From Pleomorphochaeta sp963678575 (GTDB taxonomy: Bacteria; Spirochaetota; Spirochaetia; Sphaerochaetales; Sphaerochaetaceae), in the NCBI GenBank assembly GCA_963678575.2, contig CAXXHV010000002.1, positions 2,294,001-2,358,000 on the forward strand: DNA of 64,000 bases, written 5' to 3'. Position numbers and translations under genes: made by a program. This document shows, piece by piece, positions 25,535 to 33,757 of the stretch. Under the pieces are notes generated by a model. That model had not been told where the DNA came from. It searched no databases and saw nothing but the letters and a program-made list of their open reading frames with translations. The stretch's first letter is position 1. Each line of letters starts with the position of its first letter.

Positions 25535-25672
25535 AAATATTTTTCTTAAATCATAGAAAATTTATAGTTTATTTAATATATTATAGGAACAAGGCGATAA
25601 AAAAACTTGATTAAATAATATATAATATAATTTCATAAATTGTATTCACAAATAGTATGACAGGAGAAAATA

Positions 25673-26671
25673 TTGAATAATTCAAAATTATATCATCCAA
25701 TTAAAATTAAAGACGTTTTAATTGATGGAAATTTATTTTTAGCTCCTTTAGCTGGATATACAGATATTCCTTTTAGAACTTTATGTAAAAAACATGGTGC
25801 AAACTTAACAACCTCTGAAATGGTTAGTACAGAAGGGATTGCAAGAGGAAATCGAAAAACAACAGAATTAATGACGCGAGCTGAAAATGAAAAACTCTTT
25901 GCTATTCAAATTTTTACAAACAATCTTGATTCACTCGAAAGAAGTTTTGATACCTTATTAAAATTCAATCCAACTATTATTGACATAAATTGCGGTTGTC
26001 CTGTCCCAAAAGTCGTAAAAACTGGAGCAGGAAGTGCTCTAATGAGAACTCCAGAAATCATGGCTTCTTTAGTTAATTTTATTAACAAAAATACTAAAAT
26101 TCCTGTAAGTGTAAAATTCAGAACTGGTTGGGATGTTGAAAATGAAAATTATATAGATTTTGCAAAATTAGCATTAGATAATGGTGCTAGTTCAATTTGT
26201 ATGCATGCTAGAACAAAAACTCAAGGATATATGCCAACTGCTCATTGGGACCGATTAGAAAATTTAACAAATATGGTTCATACTCAATATAAAGATGTTC
26301 CAGTATTTGGCTCTGGTGATTTATTTGAACCAAAGGATGGTCTAAGAATGTTAAAAGAAACAAACGTGGATGGTCTCATGTTTGCAAGAGGAGCTATTGG
26401 TAATCCATGTATATTTGATCAAACAAAACATTTATTATTAACCGGAGAAGATATTTATCCATCTCCAATTAATCAGAAAATTGAATTAATCTTGGAACAA
26501 TTAGACTTAATGTGTTTAAATCGCTCGAATGAAGAGTTAGCTTTTACAGAAATGCGAAAACATTGTTGTGCATATTTAAAAGGTGTTCATGGTTCAGCTC
26601 ATGTCAAACAATTACTCATGAAAGCAAAAAACAGAAATGACTATATTGAAGCGTTATCATTATTAACATAA
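25673..26671 (+). CDS. dus: tRNA-dihydrouridine synthase
   Basis: An FMN-dependent enzyme of 332 residues that reduces uridines in tRNA D-loops. Signature segments: LAPLAGYTDIPFR, the active-site cysteine in DINCGCPVPKVVKTGAGSAL (Cys103 area), SVKFRTGW, CMHARTKTQGY and FARGAIGNPCIF that bind FMN and tRNA. The start is TTG at 25673 with AGGAG 6 bases away; no ATG is near the expected N-terminus. The subfamily (DusB-like by length and sequence) is tentative. It is followed by purD but has a promoter-like element between. Confidence 0.94.
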   Translation: MNNSKLYHPIKIKDVLIDGNLFLAPLAGYTDIPFRTLCKKHGANLTTSEMVSTEGIARGNRKTTELMTRAENEKLFAIQIFTNNLDSLERSFDTLLKFNPTIIDINCGCPVPKVVKTGAGSALMRTPEIMASLVNFINKNTKIPVSVKFRTGWDVENENYIDFAKLALDNGASSICMHARTKTQGYMPTAHWDRLENLTNMVHTQYKDVPVFGSGDLFEPKDGLRMLKETNVDGLMFARGAIGNPCIFDQTKHLLLTGEDIYPSPINQKIELILEQLDLMCLNRSNEELAFTEMRKHCCAYLKGVHGSAHVKQLLMKAKNRNDYIEALSLLT

Positions 26672-26700
26672 AAATTAGAGACAGGTGTTTTATTCACATG

Positions 26701-26730
26701 TTGACCCTTTCATTATGATAATGATATCTT
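26701..26730 (+). promoter_or_regulatory. promoter for purD
   Basis: TTGACC (26701-26706) and TATCTT (26725-26730) are 18 bases apart, 23 bases before the purD ATG, which has a strong AGGGGG site. Confidence 0.45.
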
Positions 26731-26753
26731 TACAAAACTAAGGGGGATCTTTA

Positions 26754-28028
26754 ATGAGATTATTAGTACTAGGCTCAGGAGCAAAAGATCATGCAATTAC
26801 ATGGTTCTTTTCACAAAGCAAACTTATTAATGGTTTATATGTCGCTCATGGAAACATTGGAACTGAAGGAATTGCTGTAAATCTTAAATACGTAAACCCG
26901 TCTTCTCCAGAAAGTGTATACAGAGCTTGCTTATTGCATAATATTGATACTGTTTTTATTGGCACAGAAGCTCCTTTAATGACTGGAGTAGTAGACTTTC
27001 TTAAGGATAAAGGTATTGTTGTTTTTGGAACACCTTCTTACTGTTTAAAATTGGAGAATGATAGAGAATATGCAAGAGATTTTTCTGCAAAAAATAATAT
27101 TCAAATCCCAGAACATAAAATCTTCAAAGATTTCAATACGCTATCTAAATTTTTAGATAAAAATGAAAATAAAAGATTTGTAATAAAAAGTAATGAACAA
27201 GCTCCAAGTAGAGTAATGATTGATAGTGATAATAAACAAGCACTTTTATCTTTCTCAAAAAAACTACTAGATAATGCCCCCATATTATTAGAAGATCATA
27301 TAGAAGGATTACCTCTCACTGTAACTTTATTTATTGATTATAACGGTTTTCTTACTTTGCCGATTTGTAGTGAATATACCAAAACAGAAGAAGGGGGTCT
27401 TCCAACGGGAGGAATGGGAGCTATTTGTCCTGTACCTATTTCACAAAAAAATAAAGAAGTAATAAAAGAAAAAATAATCAAACCTGTGTTAAAAGGAATG
27501 AAAGAAGAAGATTTATTATATAGGGGAGTACTCACTCTATCTATAATTCTTCATAAAAGCCTTGGTCCAATCTTAGTAGATTATCATGTACGTTTAAATG
27601 ACCCCGCTACTCAAGCTATAATTCCTTTAATTAAATCTGATGCTGTAGAATTATATGAAGCACTAAGTAATGATTCTATAAATGATTTTAAATTATCAAT
27701 AAGTAATGATACTTGCACTGCAATTGTTATTGCCAGTGAAGGATATCCAGGAAACCCTATAATAAATAAAGAATTAGCACAAATTTCTTCACCTTTATTG
27801 TTTAATACATTCAGTAAAGATTTACCACTATTTTTCTATGGTAGTGTAGATAAAAATGGTTCAAAATTAATTACAACTGGTGGACGTTGTATAACTGTTG
27901 TAGGTAGATCTAATAATATTATTAAAGCAGGGGAAGAAGCATATAAAGCCATTAAGCATATCAAATTTGATGGTATGTGGTATAGAAAAGACATCGGAAC
28001 TAAATTTTACGATATTTGTAACTTCTAA
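26754..28028 (+). CDS. purD: phosphoribosylamine-glycine ligase
   Basis: An ATP-grasp enzyme that joins phosphoribosylamine and glycine in purine synthesis, 424 residues as usual. It begins with the Rossmann-like MRLLVLGSGAKDHAITW (the family normally reads GGREHALAW). It has GTEAPLMTGVVDFL, the ATP-grasp loop and the diagnostic GGLPTGGMGAICPVP near residues 212-226, plus TGGRCITVVG near the C-terminus. Several positions are unusual, such as the AKDHA in place of GREHA. No other purine-synthesis gene lies in the window, so its role as a solitary purD is uncertain. Confidence 0.88.
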   Translation: MRLLVLGSGAKDHAITWFFSQSKLINGLYVAHGNIGTEGIAVNLKYVNPSSPESVYRACLLHNIDTVFIGTEAPLMTGVVDFLKDKGIVVFGTPSYCLKLENDREYARDFSAKNNIQIPEHKIFKDFNTLSKFLDKNENKRFVIKSNEQAPSRVMIDSDNKQALLSFSKKLLDNAPILLEDHIEGLPLTVTLFIDYNGFLTLPICSEYTKTEEGGLPTGGMGAICPVPISQKNKEVIKEKIIKPVLKGMKEEDLLYRGVLTLSIILHKSLGPILVDYHVRLNDPATQAIIPLIKSDAVELYEALSNDSINDFKLSISNDTCTAIVIASEGYPGNPIINKELAQISSPLLFNTFSKDLPLFFYGSVDKNGSKLITTGGRCITVVGRSNNIIKAGEEAYKAIKHIKFDGMWYRKDIGTKFYDICNF

Positions 28029-28058
28029 TTTGTTTATATTATAATTATTATTTAACAT

Positions 28059-28100
28059 TAAAAAGGACTGAATTTAAATAAACTCAGTCCTTAATTATTT
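28059..28100. terminator. bidirectional terminator
   Basis: AAGGACTGA (28063-28071) pairs with TCAGTCCTT (28084-28092). A T-rich tract follows on the plus strand and TTTTT on the minus strand, so it serves purD and the convergent 28101-28511 gene. Confidence 0.85.
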
Positions 28101-28511
28101 TTAATTAATAGTTTCAATTTCAAAAGGTTTTAAATAATTCTCTTGATCATTAATATCATTTATAAACGCAGGAATTGAAAAAATTAACATATTTTGGTTA
28201 AAAGGTATTTTTACCTTTTTCTCTAATACTTTCTCATCCCAATTTTCATCAGTATAAATTACAGTAAATTTAAGACTTTGACCTTGAATTAAAACTTGGT
28301 CTCTATCTCTTCGTGCTAATTCTAAAGAAGGTTGTTTATCAACTTGAACTTCAACTAAGGGTAAAGCCTTTAACTCAAGTCTATTTATCTCAATATTTTT
28401 ATTATCTAATAAAATTGTATGTTGCTTACCAACATTTGCCATTAAAATTGCAAATACTATAATTAAAAAAATCGCAGCTGCTCTGATATAAAATCTTCTA
28501 TTAATTTTCAT
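28101..28511 (-). CDS. hypothetical membrane-anchored protein
   Basis: A 136-residue protein with one N-terminal membrane helix after a basic stretch (MKINRRFYIRAAAIFLIIVF), so the rest should be periplasmic. The exported part is beta-rich, with segments such as HTILLDNKNIEINRLE and LKFTVIYTDENW, without cysteines. I cannot name the family with certainty; it looks like a spirochaete-specific domain of unknown function. Its start overlaps the preceding small membrane-protein gene by 11 bases, so the two are probably one translational unit. Confidence 0.75.
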   Translation of the reverse strand: MKINRRFYIRAAAIFLIIVFAILMANVGKQHTILLDNKNIEINRLELKALPLVEVQVDKQPSLELARRDRDQVLIQGQSLKFTVIYTDENWDEKVLEKKVKIPFNQNMLIFSIPAFINDINDQENYLKPFEIETIN

Positions 28512-28740
28512 CTAAGACTCCTTGATTTTCTTGTAGTTTTTCAGCATTTGCTAAATTTTCTCTTTTCTTTCTCATTTCATATAAAACAAGAGACATTGTA
28601 ATTACACCATAAGAAACAAATACTCTAAAGTATTCGCCCAATTGAGCTTGGCCAATTAGATTCTTTCCTGCCATTGGGGAAACAATAAACATTAAATGGA
28701 AAAGAATTACTCCTAAAAATATACAGAAATTTGCAAAAGT
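28501..28740 (-). CDS. small membrane protein with uncertain start
   Basis: From the ATG at 28692 the frame encodes 63 residues (MFIVSPMAGKNLIG to VLDEN) with a single membrane helix (YFRVFVSYGVITMSLVLYEM). However, the same frame is open upstream to 28740 and encodes a hydrophobic stretch (FCIFLGVILFHLM) that would complete a first membrane segment, and an AGGAG lies 17 bases before the ATG. A non-AUG start (ATT just after AGGAG is badly spaced) or a mutated start is possible. It overlaps the 28101-28511 gene and lies after the rlmB terminator. Confidence 0.55.
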   Translation of the reverse strand, partial: TFANFCIFLGVILFHLMFIVSPMAGKNLIGQAQLGEYFRVFVSYGVITMSLVLYEMRKKRENLANAEKLQENQGVLDEN

Positions 28741-28747
28741 CTATAAT

Positions 28748-28789
28748 AATAAAAAAACTCTAATTTGCTTAAAATAAACAATTAGAGTT
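28748..28789 (-). terminator. Rho-independent terminator after rlmB
   Basis: A perfect 10-bp stem (28756-28765 with 28780-28789) is followed on the minus strand by seven T residues. Confidence 0.88.
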
Positions 28790-28818
28790 ATTACTTTTTA
28801 AAATTAATTTAGATTTGA

Positions 28819-29562
28819 TTAGAACTTTCTTCTAAATTCATACAATAAAATACCTGCAGCAACACTTACATTTAATGAATCTATATGGCCACTCATTGGA
28901 ATAGAAACAACATGATCACAATTTTCTCTAACCAATCGAGAAATACCGCTTCCTTCATTGCCCATAATTATAACACTACGTGTAGAAAATTTTGCATCAT
29001 ATGAAGGCTTCCCATTCATATCTGCAGCATATACCCAGAACCCATTTTTCTTTAACAAATCAATTTCTCTATTTATATTAACAACAGGAGCAATTGGAAC
29101 ATATTGTGCAGCTCCGCTTGAAATTTTGATAACTGTTTCATTCGCTTGAACGCTTCTTCTTTCTGGTATTATAACTAAATCGACACCAAATTGATCACAG
29201 GAGCGAAGAATTGCACCTAAATTATGTGGATCAGTAATTCCATCTAATACCAACACTAAACCGCCATCACCATCTTTCAAATTTGAAAGATAGTCTTTTA
29301 CACTTTTTGTATTTACTCTGCTTACTGAGCGTCTAGCTCCGCCTAGATCTAAAATAGCCCCTCTATGATCAACTCCCGGCATCATTTTATCCATTTCAGC
29401 CTTAGAAATTTTTTTTACCGCTATTTTTTGACTAAATCTTGCCATCCTATCTAAATCAGAATGTTTTTGGTCTGAACCTCTACAAAGATATAAAGTTGAG
29501 CCTGCTGGAGCAACTTTTATTCCTTCTTCTATTGCATGACGACCATATATTTTTTCACCCAT
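28819..29562 (-). CDS. rlmB: TrmH-family rRNA 2'-O-methyltransferase (RlmB-like)
   Basis: A SPOUT methyltransferase of 247 residues that probably methylates G2251 of 23S rRNA. The three family motifs are intact: DGITDPHNLGAILRS (motif 1, Asn/Arg), IIMGNEGSGISRLV (motif 2) and DSLNVSVAAGILLYEF (motif 3). An N-terminal L30e-like substrate-binding domain (IYGRHAIEEGIK; KKISKAEMDKMMPGVDHRGA across residues 52-70) supports RlmB rather than TrmH. It is monocistronic with an AGGAG site and a strong terminator. Confidence 0.9.
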   Translation of the reverse strand: MGEKIYGRHAIEEGIKVAPAGSTLYLCRGSDQKHSDLDRMARFSQKIAVKKISKAEMDKMMPGVDHRGAILDLGGARRSVSRVNTKSVKDYLSNLKDGDGGLVLVLDGITDPHNLGAILRSCDQFGVDLVIIPERRSVQANETVIKISSGAAQYVPIAPVVNINREIDLLKKNGFWVYAADMNGKPSYDAKFSTRSVIIMGNEGSGISRLVRENCDHVVSIPMSGHIDSLNVSVAAGILLYEFRRKF

Positions 29563-29674
29563 GGTGTTCTCCTTAATCCTTAATAATTATAAATAAAAAT
29601 TATCATTTTATTATGAAAAATACTAGTACACAAAGAATTAGTTACAAATACTAATAAATATTAATAATATTAAT

Positions 29675-29722
29675 TCAAAAAAAAGAGACTATCTTTATCA
29701 ATTATATGATATTGACAGTCTC
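29675..29722 (-). terminator. Rho-independent terminator after dnaJ
   Basis: GAGACT and AGTCTC arms (29722-29717 and 29690-29685) extend inward with further pairs (TC/GA, TATCA/TGATA), followed by eight T residues on the minus strand. Confidence 0.88.
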
Positions 29723-29742
29723 ATTATATTAAAATTATTTAA

Positions 29743-30864
29743 TTAATCAAAAGGAATAGGTGTTGGAGATTCATTCTCCCCAAGAACTTTTGATAACTCT
29801 TTTAATAATTTTTTTGCTTTTTGAGAGGCTAACCCTAATTTTGGTACTTCAACTTTAAGTTTTATATATAAATCACCTCTTCGAGTCATGTTTTTATCTT
29901 TTGGAATTCCCTTATCTTTTACTCTAATAAGCTTTCCATTTTGAACACCAGCAGGTACAACAATTTTTACATTCTTACCTTCTAATAATGGTACTTTTAT
30001 TTCAGCCCCAAGAGAAGCCTGTGTTATTGAAATTGGAATTTGAATATATAAATCATAACCATGTCTCACAAAATATTTATGTGGTCTGACATTTATATAA
30101 ACGTATAAATCCCCTGCAGGACCACCGTTTCTTCCCGCATCCCCCATTCCTCTAAGAGAAATTCTTGTGCCATCATCAGCTCCTGGAGGAATAGATACTT
30201 TAACTTTTTGTTGTTTTCTCACAACTCCTGAACCATGACAATTATTACAAGGATCTTCAACAACTCTTCCGGTACCATTACAATTACCACAAGGTGTAGA
30301 TACAGCAAAGAAGCCACTAGATCTATTAACTTTTCCGGTACCATTACAATGAGGACAAATTTTTGTACCACCAGTTTTGCTTCCACTACCATTACAAGTT
30401 GGGCAGCCAATATGATGTGCATAAGAAATTTCTATCTTTTTACCAAAGGCTGCTTCTTCTAAATCAAGGTTTACATCATATCTTAAAGAATCACCAACAC
30501 TTGGCCCAGAACTTCTTCTTGAAGAAGATCCGCCTCCACCTCCGAAGAAAGATTCGAAAATGTCGCTAAATCCACCACCACCAAAGATGTCACTAAAATC
30601 ACTATAAACATGAGAATAATCATGTCCACCTGCCATTCCATCAATGCCAGCAAATCCAAATTGATCATATGTTGATCTTTTCTTCTCATCACTTAATACT
30701 TCATAAGCTTCAGTTGCTTCTTTAAAACGGTCTTCAGCAGCCTTATCTCCAGGATTTTTATCTGGATGGTTTACAATAGCCAATTTTCGATAAGCTTTTT
30801 TTATCTCATCGGCACTAGCCCCTTTAGAAACACCTAATACTTCATAATAATCTCGTTTAGCCAC
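29743..30864 (-). CDS. dnaJ: chaperone protein DnaJ
   Basis: The J-domain co-chaperone that stimulates the DnaK ATPase. The 373 residues show a complete type I layout: J domain with HPD at residues 32-34 (VNHPDKNPG), a Gly/Phe/Ser-rich linker (about 75-125), four CxxCxGxG zinc repeats (CPTCNGSG, CPHCNGTG, CGNCNGTG, CNNCHGSG) and the C-terminal substrate domains. It follows dnaK by 86 bases, with a strong stem-loop in the gap, and ends in its own terminator. Confidence 0.98.
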   Translation of the reverse strand: MAKRDYYEVLGVSKGASADEIKKAYRKLAIVNHPDKNPGDKAAEDRFKEATEAYEVLSDEKKRSTYDQFGFAGIDGMAGGHDYSHVYSDFSDIFGGGGFSDIFESFFGGGGGSSSRRSSGPSVGDSLRYDVNLDLEEAAFGKKIEISYAHHIGCPTCNGSGSKTGGTKICPHCNGTGKVNRSSGFFAVSTPCGNCNGTGRVVEDPCNNCHGSGVVRKQQKVKVSIPPGADDGTRISLRGMGDAGRNGGPAGDLYVYINVRPHKYFVRHGYDLYIQIPISITQASLGAEIKVPLLEGKNVKIVVPAGVQNGKLIRVKDKGIPKDKNMTRRGDLYIKLKVEVPKLGLASQKAKKLLKELSKVLGENESPTPIPFD

Positions 30865-30889
30865 GACAATTTCCTTGCTTTTAATTTCA

Positions 30890-30926
30890 ATTAAAACACA
30901 TCATGTCAATTTGGCATGATGTGTTT
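30890..30926 (-). terminator. hairpin between dnaK and dnaJ, possible attenuator
   Basis: AAACACATCATG (30926-30915) and CATGATGTGTTT (30905-30894) form a 12-bp stem followed by a short T-rich tail on the minus strand. It could reduce dnaJ relative to dnaK or stabilise the dnaK mRNA end. Confidence 0.7.
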
Positions 30927-30950
30927 GCTATCTTATAGATTAAAATAATT

Positions 30951-32882
30951 TTAGTCTACAACTTCAAAGTCAGCGTCTTCAACACCATCATTATTTGTGC
31001 CAGTATTTGCATTAGTTTGAGTATTTTGTTGAGCAGTTGCATCTTCACTTGCTGCACCTTGTTGTGCTGCTGCTGATTCTTTATATACTTCTTCTGCTAA
31101 TTTATATGCTGCTTGTTGTAAAGCTTCAGTTTTTGCTTTGATTTCTTCTGCACTAGAATTAGAATCAGACATAGTCTTCTTTAAATCTTCTAATGCTGCT
31201 TCAATCTTTGCTTTATCTTCACTACTTACTTTATCACCATAATCTTTTAAAGATTTTTCTGTTGAATAAGATAGTCCATCTGCTTCATTTCTTGCATCAA
31301 TTTTTGCTCTTTCTTTCTTATCTTCTTCAGCATGAGCTTCAGCATCTTTTACCATTTTATCAATATCTGAATCAGATAAACCTGATGAAGTCTCAATTCT
31401 AATCTTTTGTTCTTTTCCGGTACCTAAATCTTTAGCTGATACATGAACAATACCATTAGCATCAATATCAAAAGTTACTTCAATTTGAGGTACTCCTCTA
31501 GGAGCTGAAGGAATTCCTTCTAAGTTGAAATTACCTAAAGTTCTATTTTGAGCAGCCATTTCTCTTTCACCTTGTAACACATGAATAGATACAGCAGTTT
31601 GGCCATCAGCAGCAGTTGAGAAGATTTGACTCTTCTTAGTAGGTATTGTAGTGTTTCTTTCAATTAATTTAGTACAAACACCACCTAAAGTTTCAATACC
31701 TAATGATAAAGGAGTAACATCTAATAAAAGAACATCTTTTACATTACCACCTAAAATTCCACCTTGAATAGCTGCACCCATAGCTACAACTTCATCAGGG
31801 TTTACACCTTTATGTGGTTCTTTTTTAAATAAATCTTTAACAGCTTGTTGTACCATAGGAATACGAGAAGATCCACCAACTAGAATTACTTCATCAATAT
31901 CACTTGCACTTAATCCTGCATCTTTTAATGCTTTAATACATGGTTCTTTTGTTTTTTCAACTAAAGGTGTAATCATTTGTTCAAAACGAGAACGGGTTAA
32001 AGACATTTGTAAATGTTTAGGTCCAGTTTGGTCAGCTGTAATAAATGGTAAGTTAATATCTGAATTTGAAGAATTAGATAATTCAATTTTTGCTTTTTCA
32101 GCTGCTTCTTTTAATCTTTGAAGAGCCATTTTATCACTTGTTAAATTAATTCCAGTTTCTTTCTTGAATTCATCAATCATCCATTCAATAATTACTTGGT
32201 CAAAATTGTCCCCACCTAAGTGTGTATCACCATTTGTAGATTTTACTTCAAATACTCCATCTCCTAATTCAAGAATAGAAATATCAAAAGTACCACCACC
32301 TAAGTCGTAAACTGCTATTTTTTCTTCTTTTGATGCATCTTTACCAAAACCATAGGCTAAAGCAGCTGCAGTTGGTTCGTTAACAATTCTTTTTACTTCT
32401 AAACCCGCAATTCTTCCTGCATCTTTAGTAGCTTGTCTTTGAGAGTCATTAAAATAAGCTGGTACAGTAACAACCGCTTCAGTAATAGATTCTCCTAAAT
32501 AATCTTCAGCTGTTTTTTTCATTTTTTGTAAAATTGCTGCAGAAATTTCTTGAGGAGAATATTCTTTACCTCTAATATCAACTTTAATTTCTTGATTTGA
32601 TCCTGCTACAACCTTGTAAGGAATCATATGTAGTTCCGAAGGTACTTCGTTATATTTACGTCCCATAAAACGTTTAATAGAGAAAACAGTATTCTCTGCA
32701 TTAGTTACAATTTGGTTTTTTGCTGGTTGACCTACTAAACGGTCACCTTTTGCTGTATAGCCTACTATTGAAGGAGTTGTTCTTTGTCCTTCAGAATTGG
32801 CTATTACCATTGGTTCATTTCCTTCCATAACAGAAACACAACTATTTGTTGTTCCTAAGTCTATTCCAATAATTCTACCCAT
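30951..32882 (-). CDS. dnaK: chaperone protein DnaK (Hsp70)
   Basis: The ATP-driven Hsp70 chaperone, 643 residues. The nucleotide-binding domain shows GIDLGTTNSCVSVMEG, the YDLGGGTFDISIL phosphate loop and VGGSSRIPMVQQ. The hydrophobic linker DVLLLDVTPLSLGIETLGG leads to the peptide-binding domain and helical lid. The C-terminus ends in the conserved DADFEVVD tail. It lies between grpE and dnaJ in the standard heat-shock order. An AGGAG site precedes the ATG. Confidence 0.99.
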   Translation of the reverse strand: MGRIIGIDLGTTNSCVSVMEGNEPMVIANSEGQRTTPSIVGYTAKGDRLVGQPAKNQIVTNAENTVFSIKRFMGRKYNEVPSELHMIPYKVVAGSNQEIKVDIRGKEYSPQEISAAILQKMKKTAEDYLGESITEAVVTVPAYFNDSQRQATKDAGRIAGLEVKRIVNEPTAAALAYGFGKDASKEEKIAVYDLGGGTFDISILELGDGVFEVKSTNGDTHLGGDNFDQVIIEWMIDEFKKETGINLTSDKMALQRLKEAAEKAKIELSNSSNSDINLPFITADQTGPKHLQMSLTRSRFEQMITPLVEKTKEPCIKALKDAGLSASDIDEVILVGGSSRIPMVQQAVKDLFKKEPHKGVNPDEVVAMGAAIQGGILGGNVKDVLLLDVTPLSLGIETLGGVCTKLIERNTTIPTKKSQIFSTAADGQTAVSIHVLQGEREMAAQNRTLGNFNLEGIPSAPRGVPQIEVTFDIDANGIVHVSAKDLGTGKEQKIRIETSSGLSDSDIDKMVKDAEAHAEEDKKERAKIDARNEADGLSYSTEKSLKDYGDKVSSEDKAKIEAALEDLKKTMSDSNSSAEEIKAKTEALQQAAYKLAEEVYKESAAAQQGAASEDATAQQNTQTNANTGTNNDGVEDADFEVVD

Positions 32883-32963
32883 TTTATATCTCCTGGTTTT
32901 TGTTTATTTTCTTAATATTTTTAATCTTATGATAAAGGTAATAATTCTTTTTTAAATCGTCAA

Positions 32964-33617
32964 TTAATTTGGCTTACCAACTTTAACTTTCGCAGGTCTT
33001 AACACTTTATCATGTAAAGTATATCCAGCACCTAACTCTAAAATGACAGTTTCTTTCTCATAGTCATCAGATTGTTCCATCATATAAGCTTCATGCTTTG
33101 AAGGATCAAATTCTTCACCAACACATTCAATCTTTTTTAAACCCCAGTTTTTTTCTAAAATTGAATGTAGTTTATCATTTACCATTACAACACCATCATG
33201 AATTTTATCAAAATCCCTTGCTGATTCTGATGCTGAAATGGCTCTATCAAAATCATCTAAGGATTGTAGCAAATCGTTAATAAGTTGCTTATTTGCAAAA
33301 TAGATACTTTCTTCTTTATCTCTAATTAATCTTTTTCTAAAGTTTTCTAACTCTGCAACTTTTCTTAATAATTGATCTTTTGCTTCTTGCTCCGCTTTTT
33401 GTGAAGATTCTAAATCCTCTTTAAGTTTTGCAATTTCTAATTCTTTTTCTTCAAGAGGTGTTAATTCTTTTTTAGATTCTTTTTTTGCTTTCTTATCTTT
33501 TTTTGTTTCTTTTTTCATCTCTTGGGTCTCTTGGCTCTCTTGAGGTCTTTCAATATTTACTTCAACTTCATTATTTTCTACTTTTTCAAAAATTTCTTCA
33601 GTAGTTTCATTTTCCAT
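32964..33617 (-). CDS. grpE: nucleotide exchange factor GrpE
   Basis: The dimeric nucleotide exchange factor of DnaK. A long, Lys/Glu-rich N-terminal segment (residues 1-80) precedes the coiled coil. The beta-domain keeps GVVMVNDKLHSIL and the GxEFDPxxHEA motif as GEEFDPSKHEAYMM, ending with GYTLHDKVLRPAKVKV. I choose the ATG at 33617 because AGGA lies 7 bases away; a second ATG at 33632 would add five residues. The preceding leader contains a promoter and a 9-bp palindrome. No hrcA gene or CIRCE element is seen. Confidence 0.95.
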   Translation of the reverse strand: MENETTEEIFEKVENNEVEVNIERPQESQETQEMKKETKKDKKAKKESKKELTPLEEKELEIAKLKEDLESSQKAEQEAKDQLLRKVAELENFRKRLIRDKEESIYFANKQLINDLLQSLDDFDRAISASESARDFDKIHDGVVMVNDKLHSILEKNWGLKKIECVGEEFDPSKHEAYMMEQSDDYEKETVILELGAGYTLHDKVLRPAKVKVGKPN

Positions 33618-33654
33618 TTTTCTATCCTGCATAATTAAAAGGCCTTAAAAAAAT

Positions 33655-33675
33655 AACTAATTTTATAAATTAGTT
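33655..33675 (-). promoter_or_regulatory. 9-bp palindrome in the grpE leader
   Basis: AACTAATTT and AAATTAGTT (33655-33663, 33667-33675) are separated by TAT and lie between the grpE promoter and the start codon. The sequence differs from the CIRCE element. A T-run follows it on the minus strand, so a weak terminator or attenuator is also possible. Confidence 0.5.
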
Positions 33676-33710
33676 AAGTTTTTCCTTTCATAAATTTAAT
33701 TTACGTCATA

Positions 33711-33739
33711 AAAATAATACTAGGGTAATTAATCGTCAA
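33711..33739 (-). promoter_or_regulatory. promoter for grpE-dnaK-dnaJ
   Basis: On the minus strand TTGACG (33739-33734) and TATTTT (33716-33711) are 17 bases apart. The leader to the grpE start is about 85 bases. Confidence 0.6.
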
Positions 33740-33757
33740 GTATTAGAATAAAAAAAT

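Noticed and set aside
30905..30930. Sigma-54-like TGGCAT-TTGCT
   Set aside because: The spacing between GG and GC is 12, not 10, and it lies inside the dnaK/dnaJ hairpin.
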